Shown: positions 17,406 through 25,885, numbered from the stretch's first letter. The stretch is 64,000 nt of DNA from Spirochaetaceae bacterium (GCA_017416145.1 JAFQDD010000011.1:1-64000), one strand, 5' to 3'. Notes: generated from the letters alone by a model not told the origin. Program-made: numbers and translations.

Positions 17406-17582
17406 ATTCAAATTTTAGACATTGTTTTCATCCTTTTCCTTTTCTTTTTCACTGTTTTCACTTAAATATTACAAAATTCTACTGTTTTTAAGATTTTAAT
17501 ATCAAAAAAAAATGTAGTATCCAAAATCAAAAAATCTTGATTTATACTATTTTTAGAATACTTTTTGGAGGATTTTTTAGAG

Positions 17583-19628
17583 ATGAAGGAAAACTACAAA
17601 CCACTTTTTACACCATGGAAAATTGGTAATGTTGAAATTAAAAACAGAATTGTTATGACATCCATGGGTGGAACTTCTATCTTTGGTTGGCTTGAACCAA
17701 ATCACTTTGATAAAGAAGCTGCTAACTTTCTTTTGGAACGGGCAAAAAATAATGTTGGATTGATTTTGCCAGGAATTGCACCTTTACGCGATACTCTTGG
17801 TGGAAAATGGCTTTATCAGGGGAAGGGCAAATTTAAACAACTTAAAAAATTCATGGACGAATACCACAAAACTGGAGCAAAGTTGTTTATCCAATTAACA
17901 GCAGGTTTTGGTCGAAGTCTTGCTATGAACGATATTATGGTTAAGGGTGCAAAAAATAAGGCTTTGGGCTTTGTGTTAAAACCAATTTTAAATGTTGACC
18001 ACTTAAATGCTAGTTGTAGTGCCACTCCAAATCGCTGGGATGAAGAAATTATCTCTAAACCTCTTACAAAAAAAGAAATTAAGCAAATGGTAGACGCTTT
18101 TGCAAAAACTGCAAAACTTTGTATGGACGCTGGAGTTGACGGTGTTGAAGTTCACGCTGTTCACGAAGGTTACTTAATCGACCAATTTACAATGAAATAT
18201 ACAAATCATCGTACAGACGAATACGGTGGAAGTTTTGAAAATCGTTATCGCTTCCCTGTGGAAATTGTTCAGGCAATTAAAGCTGCTTGTGGTAAAGATT
18301 TCCCAGTTTCTCTTCGATATTCAGTTGTTTCCAAAACTAAGGGATACGGAAAAGGCGCTCTTCCAGGTGAAGACTATGTAGAAGCTGGCCGTGATATGGC
18401 AGAAAGCGAAAAGGCTGCAAAATATCTTCAAGACGCTGGTTACGATATGCTTAACTGCGATAACGGAACTTACGATGCTTGGTATTGGGCTCACCCACCA
18501 ATGTATATGGACCAAAACTGTAACTTGGAAGATGTTAAGCACATCAAAAAATTTGTGGATATTCCAGTTGTTTGTGCAGGTCGCATGACAATGGATGTGG
18601 CAAGTGAAGCTGTTTCTAAAGGCGAACTTGACGCAATGGGTGTGGCTCGTTCTTTCCTTGCTGACCCAGAATGGATTACAAAAACTCTAAATGATGATGA
18701 AGCTTCTATCCGTCCTTGTATTTGTTGTCACAATGCTTGTTTTAACATGGCTCACTACAAAGGGGTTGCTAATGACCAAAGCCTAACAGACAACATGGGA
18801 ATGGCTCGTTGTGCAATCAATCCACAAACAATGCAACACAACAAGTTCAAAATCGTAAAAGCTAAAAAAGCAAAAAAAGTTGCTATTGTTGGGGCTGGTA
18901 TTGGTGGAATGGAAGCAGCTCGTGTTTTAGCTTTACGTGGTCACATTCCTGTGATTTTTGAAAAATCTGACAAACTTGGTGGTGTTTTTAATGCCGCAGC
19001 AGCTCCTGAGTTCAAAGAAAAAGACAAAGAACTTTTGGCTTGGTACGCAAAAGAATTAAAAGATTTGAATATTGAAGTTCGCTTTAATTCTGAAATTACT
19101 TCAAAAAATCAACTAAAAGATTTTGATGATGTAATTGTTGCCAGTGGTGCAGAAGTAAACCGTCCTCGCATTCCAGGATTGGAAAAATCCATCGAAGCCT
19201 GTGATTATTTGTATGGAAAAGAAGTTGGAGACAAAGTTATCATCATAGGTGGTGGACTTTCTGGTTGTGAAATTGCATATGATTTGTTCAAAAAAGGAAA
19301 AAATCCAATCATTGTAGAAATGAAAAATGATTTGATTGCGGTAAAAGGAGTTTGTCTTGCAAACTCTTCATTCTTGCGTGATTTCTTTGAACTAAACAAA
19401 GTTGAAGTTCATCTTGAAACTGCTTTAGTAAAAGTTACTGATACTGGGGTTGTAGTTCGTGGAAAAGATGGCAAAGAATTTGAAATTGCAGGAGATACAG
19501 TTATCACTTCTATGGGATACCATCCAAAACCAGCTTTGGAAGGCGCAAAACTTATTGGGGACTGTAAAAAAGTTGGAAACCTTCGAACAGTTGTTTGGGG
19601 TGCATGGAAAGTTGCAATGAAAATCTAG
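17583..19628 (+). CDS. Old-yellow-enzyme-type NAD(P)H:flavin ene-reductase with FeS and pyridine-nucleotide domains
   Basis: About 681 residues with the architecture of 2,4-dienoyl-CoA reductase/BaiCD-type enzymes: an FMN TIM barrel (1-370), a cysteine cluster for a 4Fe-4S centre (CICCHNACF near 378, more Cys to about 412), then FAD-binding (VAIVGAGIGGMEAAR, about 432) and NAD(P)H-binding (VIIIGGGLSGCEIAYD, about 552) Rossmann folds. Such enzymes reduce activated C=C bonds. GGAGG eleven bases upstream sets the ATG at 17583; an in-frame TTG at 17565 overlaps that site and is rejected. It is the first gene of an operon with aconitase X subunits, so the substrate is probably the enoate made by the dehydratase. 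Confidence 0.88.
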   Translation: MKENYKPLFTPWKIGNVEIKNRIVMTSMGGTSIFGWLEPNHFDKEAANFLLERAKNNVGLILPGIAPLRDTLGGKWLYQGKGKFKQLKKFMDEYHKTGAKLFIQLTAGFGRSLAMNDIMVKGAKNKALGFVLKPILNVDHLNASCSATPNRWDEEIISKPLTKKEIKQMVDAFAKTAKLCMDAGVDGVEVHAVHEGYLIDQFTMKYTNHRTDEYGGSFENRYRFPVEIVQAIKAACGKDFPVSLRYSVVSKTKGYGKGALPGEDYVEAGRDMAESEKAAKYLQDAGYDMLNCDNGTYDAWYWAHPPMYMDQNCNLEDVKHIKKFVDIPVVCAGRMTMDVASEAVSKGELDAMGVARSFLADPEWITKTLNDDEASIRPCICCHNACFNMAHYKGVANDQSLTDNMGMARCAINPQTMQHNKFKIVKAKKAKKVAIVGAGIGGMEAARVLALRGHIPVIFEKSDKLGGVFNAAAAPEFKEKDKELLAWYAKELKDLNIEVRFNSEITSKNQLKDFDDVIVASGAEVNRPRIPGLEKSIEACDYLYGKEVGDKVIIIGGGLSGCEIAYDLFKKGKNPIIVEMKNDLIAVKGVCLANSSFLRDFFELNKVEVHLETALVKVTDTGVVVRGKDGKEFEIAGDTVITSMGYHPKPALEGAKLIGDCKKVGNLRTVVWGAWKVAMKI

Positions 19629-19649
19629 GAAATCAAGAGGGAATAAGCT

Positions 19650-20942
19650 ATGTATCAATACAAAATGAAGCTCACAGATGAGCAAAAAGCAATTTTAGAA
19701 GGCAAAGAGGGCGAAGTAAAAGCCAAGGTTATGGAAACTATCGTTCGTTATGGTGATATGTTTGAAGCCACAGAACTTGTAAAAGTAACCCACGGACAAG
19801 GCCACTTGGTAACTTCTTTTGGATTAAAACTTTTGAAGCCAGTTTATCGTGTAATGGATGAACTTATTGCAGCAGGATTAAAAGTTGAAGAAGGATTTAC
19901 AATGGATCCTCGTCCAAATGACTTTGCAAATGTAAAATATAATTTGCTTGATAAAATCTTGTTTTCTACAGTTTTGTACGGAAAGCAAAAATATTACGAA
20001 GACCAACTTACAAAACTTGGGCTTGTTCGTCAGGACGGTTTCAGTTGTGCTTGTTATTTTGATGAAATGGGCAATATTCCAAAAAAAGGCGATATTCTTT
20101 CTTGGGCTGAATCCAGTGCTGTAAACTACGCAAACTCAGTTTTAGGTGCTCGTTGTAATCGTAACTCTGGAATGATTGATATTTTCGGTTCGATTTTGGG
20201 CTATGTTCCAAAATTCGGACTTTTAACAGACGAAGGCCGAAAAGCAAAATGGAAAGTTACCATCAACACAACCAAAAAGCCACTGCCACAAATTTTAGGT
20301 TCTGCAATCGGTATCAAAGTTATGGAAGATGTTCCTTATATCGTGGGCTTGGACAAATGGCTTGGAACTGAACTAACTGACGATGTAAAATCTTATCTAA
20401 AGGATTTTGGGGCTGCAACTGCTTCAAATGGTGCTGTTGGTTTGTATCACGCAGAAAACCTAACTCCAGAAGCTGTAGAACTTGGAACTTCTTTGCTTGA
20501 AGAAAACTACCAAGAATACGTAATTGATGATGCAGAACTTGAACGCATCTATAAGTCATATCCTGTAATGTGGAAGCATCCAGAAAAAGAAGGAACTTTG
20601 GCATTTATCGGATGTCCTCACCTTTCTAAAGCACAGCTTAATGAATGGGCAGATAAGATTCTTGAAGGTCTCGCAAAATCTGGCAAAAAGAAAGTTACTT
20701 GTCAAACTGTGGTTTGTACAGCTCCACCTGTTTTAGAAGAATTTGTTAAAACTGAAAAATACAAAAAACTAATTGCAACTGGAGTTGAAGTAACATACAT
20801 TTGTCCGTTGATGTATACATCAAATCCTTTAACAAAGAGTCGTTGTATTATGACTTGTTCAAACAAACTTCGCACTTATTCTGTGGCTCGTTATTACAAA
20901 GATGATGAATTGCTCAATATCATTGTGGGCTTGGATAAATAA
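19650..20942 (+). CDS. Aconitase X large (catalytic) subunit
   Basis: A 430-residue protein of the AcnX/DUF521 family. Visible family segments are VKVTHGQGHLVTSFGLKLL, FSCACYFDEMGNIPKKGD, WAESSAVNYANSVLGARCNRNSG (conserved active-site block) and the C-terminal TCQTVVCTAPP and ICPLMYTSNPLTKSRC with Cys residues that may bind an iron-sulfur cluster. Characterised members dehydrate hydroxy acids: cis-3-hydroxy-L-proline in bacteria and phosphomevalonate in archaea. The substrate here cannot be read from sequence. AGAGGGAA precedes the ATG, 21 bases after the ene-reductase stop, and the small subunit follows. Confidence 0.88.
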   Translation: MYQYKMKLTDEQKAILEGKEGEVKAKVMETIVRYGDMFEATELVKVTHGQGHLVTSFGLKLLKPVYRVMDELIAAGLKVEEGFTMDPRPNDFANVKYNLLDKILFSTVLYGKQKYYEDQLTKLGLVRQDGFSCACYFDEMGNIPKKGDILSWAESSAVNYANSVLGARCNRNSGMIDIFGSILGYVPKFGLLTDEGRKAKWKVTINTTKKPLPQILGSAIGIKVMEDVPYIVGLDKWLGTELTDDVKSYLKDFGAATASNGAVGLYHAENLTPEAVELGTSLLEENYQEYVIDDAELERIYKSYPVMWKHPEKEGTLAFIGCPHLSKAQLNEWADKILEGLAKSGKKKVTCQTVVCTAPPVLEEFVKTEKYKKLIATGVEVTYICPLMYTSNPLTKSRCIMTCSNKLRTYSVARYYKDDELLNIIVGLDK

Positions 20943-20962
20943 GGATTTAAGGTAGGTAAGTT

Positions 20963-21403
20963 ATGAAAGAATTTAAAGGACGCGTAATTAACGGTGGATA
21001 TTATAAGGGTGAAGCAGTTGTTTCAAGACAAGGTGTAAACACTTTGGCAACTTTCCAAAAATCAGCTTTGGCAAACGCAAAACAAGTAATAGTTGCAGAC
21101 CAAAACAACCCAGATATTTTTGAAAAAAACATTACTGGAAAGGCTCTTTGTTTACCACAAACTATTGGTTCCACAACTGGTGGAATGATTATTCAAGTTA
21201 TTTGTTCCATGGGAATAAATCCTTCTTGTTTGTTGTTTTCTGAACACATTGACTCACTTGCAGGAGCTGGTGTTATTTTGTCAGTTGTTTGGGAAAACTC
21301 AAATCTTATTGCCATTGACCAACTTGGAAAAGAGTTTTTGGAAACTGTAAAAACTGGGGACACCATCGAAGTTACAGAAGATGGCGTTGTAAGGATTTTG
21401 TAG
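20963..21403 (+). CDS. Aconitase X small subunit (swivelling domain)
   Basis: A 146-residue DUF126-type partner of the AcnX large subunit. It begins KEFKGRVINGGYYKGEAVVS and contains the conserved GKALCLPQTIGSTTGGMIIQ and FSEHIDSLAGAGVIL segments, which correspond to the aconitase swivel domain that closes the active site. Separate large and small subunits are the bacterial/archaeal type II arrangement. It lies 20 bases after the large subunit gene and is followed by a terminator, ending the three-gene operon. Confidence 0.88.
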   Translation: MKEFKGRVINGGYYKGEAVVSRQGVNTLATFQKSALANAKQVIVADQNNPDIFEKNITGKALCLPQTIGSTTGGMIIQVICSMGINPSCLLFSEHIDSLAGAGVILSVVWENSNLIAIDQLGKEFLETVKTGDTIEVTEDGVVRIL

Positions 21404-21447
21404 TTTCGACTCCGCTCAACTACCGAGTTTCGACTAGGTTAAACTAA

Positions 21448-21488
21448 CAGTTTCCACAATATGTGGTCACTTAGGAAAGTGACTACTG
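21448..21488. other. Pair of short hairpins after the AcnX operon
   Basis: CCACA-ATA-TGTGG (21454-21466) and GTCACTT-AGGA-AAGTGAC (21466-21483) are adjacent, and CAGT (21448-21451)/ACTG (21485-21488) could close them into a three-way junction. The preceding bases 21404-21440 carry the decamer AGTTTCGACT twice. Function unknown; it may be a short structured repeat rather than a regulatory RNA. Confidence 0.35.
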
Positions 21489-21500
21489 ATGGAAAAGGCT

Positions 21501-21547
21501 AAACCGCACTTTGGGAGTTTTTCTCGAAGTGTGGTTTTTGTTTTTTG
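21501..21547 (+). terminator. Terminator of the ene-reductase/AcnX operon
   Basis: AAACCGCACTT (21501-21511) and AAGTGTGGTTT (21527-21537) form an 11-bp stem with one G-U pair, followed by T-rich sequence. Confidence 0.8.
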
Positions 21548-21562
21548 GATATACAAAGTTAT

Positions 21563-21640
21563 TCTAAAATATCGCAGTTTTAGCTAGTAAAAACTCTAAA
21601 ATATCGCAGTTTTATTTGACAAAAACTCTAAAATATCGCA
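21563..21640 (+). repeat. Three direct repeats with a 32-bp period upstream of the DUF4143 gene
   Basis: TCTAAAATATCGCAGTTTT occurs at 21563 and 21595, and its first 14 bases again at 21627, so the period is exactly 32 bp (close to three helical turns). The last copy stops 10 bases before the ATG. Each of the first two units also holds a GTTTT...AAAAAC inverted pair. A TTGACA lies in the second unit at 21616-21621. They look like tandem protein-binding sites over the promoter. They are too few and too promoter-bound to be a CRISPR. Confidence 0.65.
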
Positions 21641-21650
21641 CTATATAATT

Positions 21651-22922
21651 ATGACAAGAGAATCCATAGAAACTGCATTACGTGAACAAAAAGACGAATT
21701 TGAAGAAAAAAAACAACAAGATTTTTGCTCACGTTCAGAGGAAGAATTAGTAAACCTAAATAGCAATCTTGCTCAAGTTGTAATTGGAATTAGAAGAAGT
21801 GGCAAATCAACTTTATGCATGAATGTGATAAAAAAATCAAAAATAAACTTTGCCTACGTAAACTTTGATGATGAACGATTCAGTTCTATCAACTCAGATG
21901 ATTTAAATGCAATTCTTGAAAGTCTATATAAAATTTATGGTGATTTTAATCATCTTTTTTTAGATGAGATTCAAAATATTGATTCTTGGTACCTTTTTGT
22001 AAATAGACTTTTGCGCTCAGGGATGCATTTACTTATTACTGGCTCAAATGCAAAACTTCTAAGTGGCGAATTGGCAACTCATCTTACCGGTCGTTACATG
22101 CAAACTGAATTATTTCCCTTTTCTTTTACAGAATACTGTGGATACAAAAAACTAGATACCAATCACAGCACAACAAAAGAGAAAGGTCTTCTACAAGCTG
22201 CTTTTTCAGAATATTTAAAAGAAGGTGGGTTTCCAGAATTATTAGAAGAAACTCGTAAGCAATCTTATATAAACACTCTTGTAAATAATATCCTCATAAA
22301 TGACATAGAAAAAAGATATTCCATAAAATATAAAGCTGCATTTGAACAGCTTGCAAATCATCTATTAAACAACGCACCTTCTTCAATCAATTATAAAGAT
22401 TTGCAACAAACCTTTGGATTAAAATCCGATCATACAGCAGAAAATTATGTAAGTTATTGTAAAAATGCATATTTAGTATGTGGTCTACATAAATATTCAG
22501 CAAAAAGCAAAATTCGAATTCGTGATGAAAAGGCGTACGCGGTTGATGTAGCTCTTATGAATAACAGACAAAATTCTTTTTCAGGGGAAAATCTTGGTTG
22601 GCGACTTGAAACAATAGTTTTTATTGAATTACTTCGTCGCTATAGAAATCAAGGATTTGATATCTATTATTATAATGAAACAGCAGGGGAATGTGATTTT
22701 GTAATTTGCCAAGGAAAAACTGTTTACCAACTAATTCAAGTGAGTTTTGATATTTCTTCTCCGAAAACTTTTAAGCGAGAAATAAATGGACTTTTACTTG
22801 CTTCTGAAAAAACAGGGTGTAATAATCTTTTGTTAATTACAGATCATGACGAAATGCAAATTACAAAAGATAATAAAAATATTTCGGTTACAAGTGCCTA
22901 CAGCTGGTTGGTTGAAAAGTAA
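21651..22922 (+). CDS. DUF4143-type AAA ATPase
   Basis: A 423-residue member of the ATPase family with an N-terminal AAA-14 domain and C-terminal DUF4143 (nuclease-fold-like) region. Walker A is GIRRSGKST near residue 47, Walker B HLFLDEIQNI near 105, sensor LLITGSNAKLL, then the family TGRYMQTELFPFSFTEY signature. The C-terminal part has GWRLETIVFIELLRR and EcDFVI/IQVSF segments reminiscent of a restriction-endonuclease-like core. The biological role of this widespread accessory family is not established. No ribosome-binding site precedes the ATG; TATAAT lies two bases upstream. It is a single gene behind 32-bp repeats. Confidence 0.85.
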   Translation: MTRESIETALREQKDEFEEKKQQDFCSRSEEELVNLNSNLAQVVIGIRRSGKSTLCMNVIKKSKINFAYVNFDDERFSSINSDDLNAILESLYKIYGDFNHLFLDEIQNIDSWYLFVNRLLRSGMHLLITGSNAKLLSGELATHLTGRYMQTELFPFSFTEYCGYKKLDTNHSTTKEKGLLQAAFSEYLKEGGFPELLEETRKQSYINTLVNNILINDIEKRYSIKYKAAFEQLANHLLNNAPSSINYKDLQQTFGLKSDHTAENYVSYCKNAYLVCGLHKYSAKSKIRIRDEKAYAVDVALMNNRQNSFSGENLGWRLETIVFIELLRRYRNQGFDIYYYNETAGECDFVICQGKTVYQLIQVSFDISSPKTFKREINGLLLASEKTGCNNLLLITDHDEMQITKDNKNISVTSAYSWLVEK

Positions 22923-23042
22923 GAAAATATAAAATATTGAAGAAATAATATGAAATTGAATGAAATAGATGTGCCTTGACCGTACGCCAAAACCATAACT
23001 AATTGATTATAGCATAAATACAGTGATGTTTGTGAAAATCTT

Positions 23043-23645
23043 TTATCCATTTATTTTCTGATATATTCTTTCAGATTCTTCCAAATTTCTTTCCTTTGAT
23101 AAATCATAGAAAATAGGATTTTTAACAAGAAGACACAAACTTACAAATTCTTTTTCAGTGAGATTTTTATAGTTTTTTTTGAAATAATACTGGCTTCCAT
23201 TTTCAAGTCCATATTGATTATTACCAAAATAGGCTTGTGAAAATATATAGTTATAGCATAGTTTATAATCAATATTTTTTGTTATGTAGCGTTTGGTAGA
23301 AAATTCTATGATTTGTTTGTCTATACTTTTTATCTTATTTGAAAAATCTAATTCACTGATATAAATCTGTGCAGTTAAATATGCCACTTGATTTCTATTT
23401 GAAAAAGTATCAAAAAACAAAAAAATATAATTATTAAACTTGGGATTTTGTTGATTATTTAAAATATAACTTGCAATTTCAATTTGTCTGTCAGTTAAAA
23501 AAACTGTTGTTTTATTTAGTAATTCTTTTTCATCAACTTTTACTTCTTTTGATTTTATGAAAATATTTAGAAAAATGTGGAACGTTAGAAATAAACAAAA
23601 AATTATTATTGAAAAAAGGGAAATAAATTTAGTAAGTTTTTTCAT
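23043..23645 (-). CDS. Membrane-anchored GT51-like (peptidoglycan transglycosylase-related) protein, probably degenerate
   Basis: A 200-residue protein with one N-terminal membrane helix (KKLTKFISLFSIIIFCLFLTFHIF) and an extracytoplasmic domain. Its C-terminal half, YIFSQAYFGNNQYGLENGSQYYFKKNYKNLTEKEFVSL...VKNP, matches the late part of the class A PBP transglycosylase domain. The early catalytic motifs (EDxxFxxHxG and GGSTITQQ) are not recognisable. The protein is shorter than a full GT51 domain and very AT-rich. It may be an inactive relative or a divergent small transglycosylase. It stands alone, divergent from the ACT-MBL gene. Confidence 0.55.
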   Translation of the reverse strand: MKKLTKFISLFSIIIFCLFLTFHIFLNIFIKSKEVKVDEKELLNKTTVFLTDRQIEIASYILNNQQNPKFNNYIFLFFDTFSNRNQVAYLTAQIYISELDFSNKIKSIDKQIIEFSTKRYITKNIDYKLCYNYIFSQAYFGNNQYGLENGSQYYFKKNYKNLTEKEFVSLCLLVKNPIFYDLSKERNLEESERIYQKING

Positions 23646-23792
23646 TTTCTATATTTCCAATTTTTTAGTTTTACATACGTGAATAATTATAGTGTTAAAC
23701 ATATCATATGTAAATGTACAGTCTAAAGTGTTTATTCTTTTAAGGCTGTGTTTTTTTGTGGCAAAAACTTTTTTTATCATTAATAAAAAATT

Positions 23793-23815
23793 AAACTTTA
23801 AAAATACTAAAGTTT
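23793..23815. promoter_or_regulatory. Palindromic operator, copy 1 (ACT-MBL gene)
   Basis: AAACTTTA-N7-TAAAGTTT, a perfect 8-bp inverted repeat with spacer AAAATAC, centred about 70 bp upstream of the predicted transcription start. The same site with 20 of 23 bases identical lies upstream of the XRE-cupin regulator gene at 25886-25908. Confidence 0.65.
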
Positions 23816-23838
23816 TTGAATATAATTTAAAAAAGTTA

Positions 23839-23866
23839 TTGAAAAATCTATAAAAACTTATATTAT
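23839..23866 (+). promoter_or_regulatory. Putative promoter of the ACT-MBL gene (leaderless)
   Basis: TTGAAA (23839-23844), 16-bp spacer, TATTAT (23861-23866). The predicted start is within a base or so of the ATG at 23874, which has no Shine-Dalgarno sequence. Confidence 0.45.
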
Positions 23867-23873
23867 ATTTTTT

Positions 23874-25334
23874 ATGAAAAAGACCTATATTACACGAATG
23901 CCAGACAAAGCTGGAGCATTTTTAAAAGCTAGTAAAATAATTTCAAAACTTGGTGGAAATATTGTTAGGGTAAATTATAACAAAGCTCTTGATTTACATA
24001 CTTTGTTTGTGGAAGTTTCTGCTTCTACTGCTGCCCACAAAAAAATCCAAAAAGAACTGGAAAAGTGTAATTATCTTTTTGACGAAACAGAAAATCAAAA
24101 AATTATTATGATTGTTCTCAAATTGGAAGATAATCCTGGAACTGTTACTCCAATTTTGGAGATTTTGAAAAAGTACAAAGTAAACATTTCTTATATCAGC
24201 TCCCAAGAAAATGGAACTGAATATCAATATTTTAAAATGGGATTGTTGATTGAAAACACAAAGGAAATCAAAAATCTTATTGAAGAAATTTCAAAATCCT
24301 GCGAAATCTCCATTCTTGATTACGAAGTTACAGATAGATTGCTTGATGGAACAGTTTTTTACGTTTCTTTTGCCAACGAAATGCGAAAAATCCTAAACTT
24401 AAATCAAAATCAAACCAACGAAGTTTTGGTTACTGCCAACACTTTAATGCAACTTTTAGACGAGCAAAAAAAATCTCCACAAAAAACCTTTGACTACATT
24501 CGCCGTTTTGCAAAATTTGTGGTGGATAAAAAAGGCGAAAATTTTAAATGCAACATTTCCTCTTACGATTTTGATTTGCCATCAGCCGAAAATCCTCCAA
24601 AAATGTATGTTTTAGAACCTCCTTGTGGAAGCAATACTTACGTTTTTCAATTTGATGATGAACTGCTTTTTGTGGATTCAGGCTTTTCTTGCTATAAATC
24701 AGAAATGGAGAAGATTTTAGGAGAGATTTTCCCAAAATATCAAACTATGAAAAAAACAGGTTTTATAACCCACGCCGATGTTGACCACGTTGGACTTCTA
24801 AACACCTTCCATAAAAATTATATGACCAAAAACTGCTATGAAAATTTTGCCTTAGAAAAACAGGGAAAAAAGAATTTTCGTGAACAAATTGGAAATCATC
24901 AGCCATATTGTGCATTAAGCAAAGTCATTGCCAATTATGAGATTCCGGACTTGGAAAAATGCTTTCCTGTTGAAAATGGCGAAACTGAAAATAGCACAAT
25001 TTTTGCAAAACTTAATAAAAAACTTTTTGATTTTAGGGGAACTGTTTTTCTTGGAAATTATGATTTTCAGTTTTTTGAAGGGAAGGGCGGCCACGTAAAA
25101 GGGGAATGTCTTATTGTTTGTGAAGTCTTGAAAATCGTTTTTACAGGGGATATTTATGTGAATATAAAAGGATTTAGCCCAGAGCAAAAAGAGTTTAATA
25201 TTTTAGCACCATTTTTAATGACTGGAGTTGATGTTGATTCAAAAATTGCAAAAGAAGCTCGGGAAAATGTGCTAGAAGTTTTTAATGATTACACAATTTG
25301 CCCCGGCCACGGAAGCTTGGTAGAAAAAAATTAA
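23874..25334 (+). CDS. ACT-ACT-metallo-beta-lactamase-fold protein
   Basis: A 486-residue cytosolic protein with an unusual architecture. Two N-terminal ACT-like ligand-binding domains (KTYITRMPDKAGAFLKASKII... about 1-70, and MIVLKLEDNPGTVTPILEILKKY... about 80-150), of the kind that bind amino acids, are followed by a helical linker and a metallo-beta-lactamase fold (about 240-486). The metal site reads H-A-D-V-D-H near residue 300 (Asp in place of the second His of HxHxDH), then GGHVKGE, FTGD and PGHG. It may be a hydrolase gated by an amino acid. Its stop overlaps the converging yoeB stop. It shares an operator with the XRE-cupin gene. The function is unknown. Confidence 0.75.
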   Translation: MKKTYITRMPDKAGAFLKASKIISKLGGNIVRVNYNKALDLHTLFVEVSASTAAHKKIQKELEKCNYLFDETENQKIIMIVLKLEDNPGTVTPILEILKKYKVNISYISSQENGTEYQYFKMGLLIENTKEIKNLIEEISKSCEISILDYEVTDRLLDGTVFYVSFANEMRKILNLNQNQTNEVLVTANTLMQLLDEQKKSPQKTFDYIRRFAKFVVDKKGENFKCNISSYDFDLPSAENPPKMYVLEPPCGSNTYVFQFDDELLFVDSGFSCYKSEMEKILGEIFPKYQTMKKTGFITHADVDHVGLLNTFHKNYMTKNCYENFALEKQGKKNFREQIGNHQPYCALSKVIANYEIPDLEKCFPVENGETENSTIFAKLNKKLFDFRGTVFLGNYDFQFFEGKGGHVKGECLIVCEVLKIVFTGDIYVNIKGFSPEQKEFNILAPFLMTGVDVDSKIAKEARENVLEVFNDYTICPGHGSLVEKN

Positions 25335-25585
25335 TAGTGATATTTACAAGAAGCTATAAGAAGAGAATCATCTGTGATTTTGTAAACCAATCTATGCTCT
25401 TCATTTATTCTGCGAGACCAATAGCCTGAAAGCTCATGTTTTAAAGGTTCTGGTTTACCAATTCCAGAAAAGGGAGAGCGTATTATGTCTTTTATAAGTT
25501 CATTTATCTTTTTATAAAGTTTTTTATCTTCTAAAGCCCATAATTGATAATCAGCGAAAGATTCTTCTGAAAAGATAATTTTCAA
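25331..25585 (-). CDS. yoeB: YoeB-type toxin (ribosome-dependent mRNA interferase)
   Basis: An 84-residue RelE/ParE-superfamily toxin. The sequence matches YoeB closely: an FxDYQLWxxxDKK-type start, INELIKDIIRSPFSGIGKPEPLKHELSGYWSRRINEEHRLVYKI, and the C-terminal SCKYHY. Catalytic Glu (EPLKHELSG region), Arg (EEHRLVY) and the terminal His-Tyr are all present, so it is probably active. It overlaps the upstream antitoxin gene by four bases (ATGA), and its stop overlaps that of the converging ACT-MBL gene. Confidence 0.92.
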   Translation of the reverse strand: MKIIFSEESFADYQLWALEDKKLYKKINELIKDIIRSPFSGIGKPEPLKHELSGYWSRRINEEHRLVYKITDDSLLIASCKYHY

Positions 25586-25809
25586 AGGATTTCCTCCAAG
25601 CTCTTTGTATGAGTTTTTTCATTTTGCTCTAAAGAAGAAATTGAGGCTAAAAGATGTGATTTGTTTGCTGGATTTTTCAATAAATAATCTGTATCTGTTT
25701 GAGAATCTTGAATTATAATTTCAATTTCTTTTCCTGCAAATAATTTTTTTATTGTGGCAAGAAAATTATTATCTAATTCATCAGTTTTTAGTGTAAAAGA
25801 GCTAACCAT
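25582..25809 (-). CDS. Antitoxin partner of YoeB
   Basis: A 75-residue protein encoded directly upstream of yoeB and overlapping it by four bases. The N-terminal half (MVSSFTLKTDELDNNFLATIKKLFAGKEIEIIIQD) could form a small DNA-binding/dimer fold. The C-terminal tail (SLEQNEKTHTKSLEEIL) is charged and probably disordered until it wraps the toxin. It is not a clear YefM by eye, so the call rests on size, order and translational coupling. GGAGG lies upstream of the ATG on the minus strand. Autoregulation is expected for such pairs. Confidence 0.75.
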   Translation of the reverse strand: MVSSFTLKTDELDNNFLATIKKLFAGKEIEIIIQDSQTDTDYLLKNPANKSHLLASISSLEQNEKTHTKSLEEIL

Positions 25810-25885
25810 ATAAATCCTCCACTTACATTGATAATATACTATACTAATATCGGAAAAACAAGGTAATAAAAAAAATTAAAAAATG

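Noticed and set aside
21563-21640. The 32-bp periodic repeats as a CRISPR array
   Set aside because: Only three copies, the third partial, with spacers that are themselves similar (both end AAAAAC) and placed in a promoter; no cas genes nearby.
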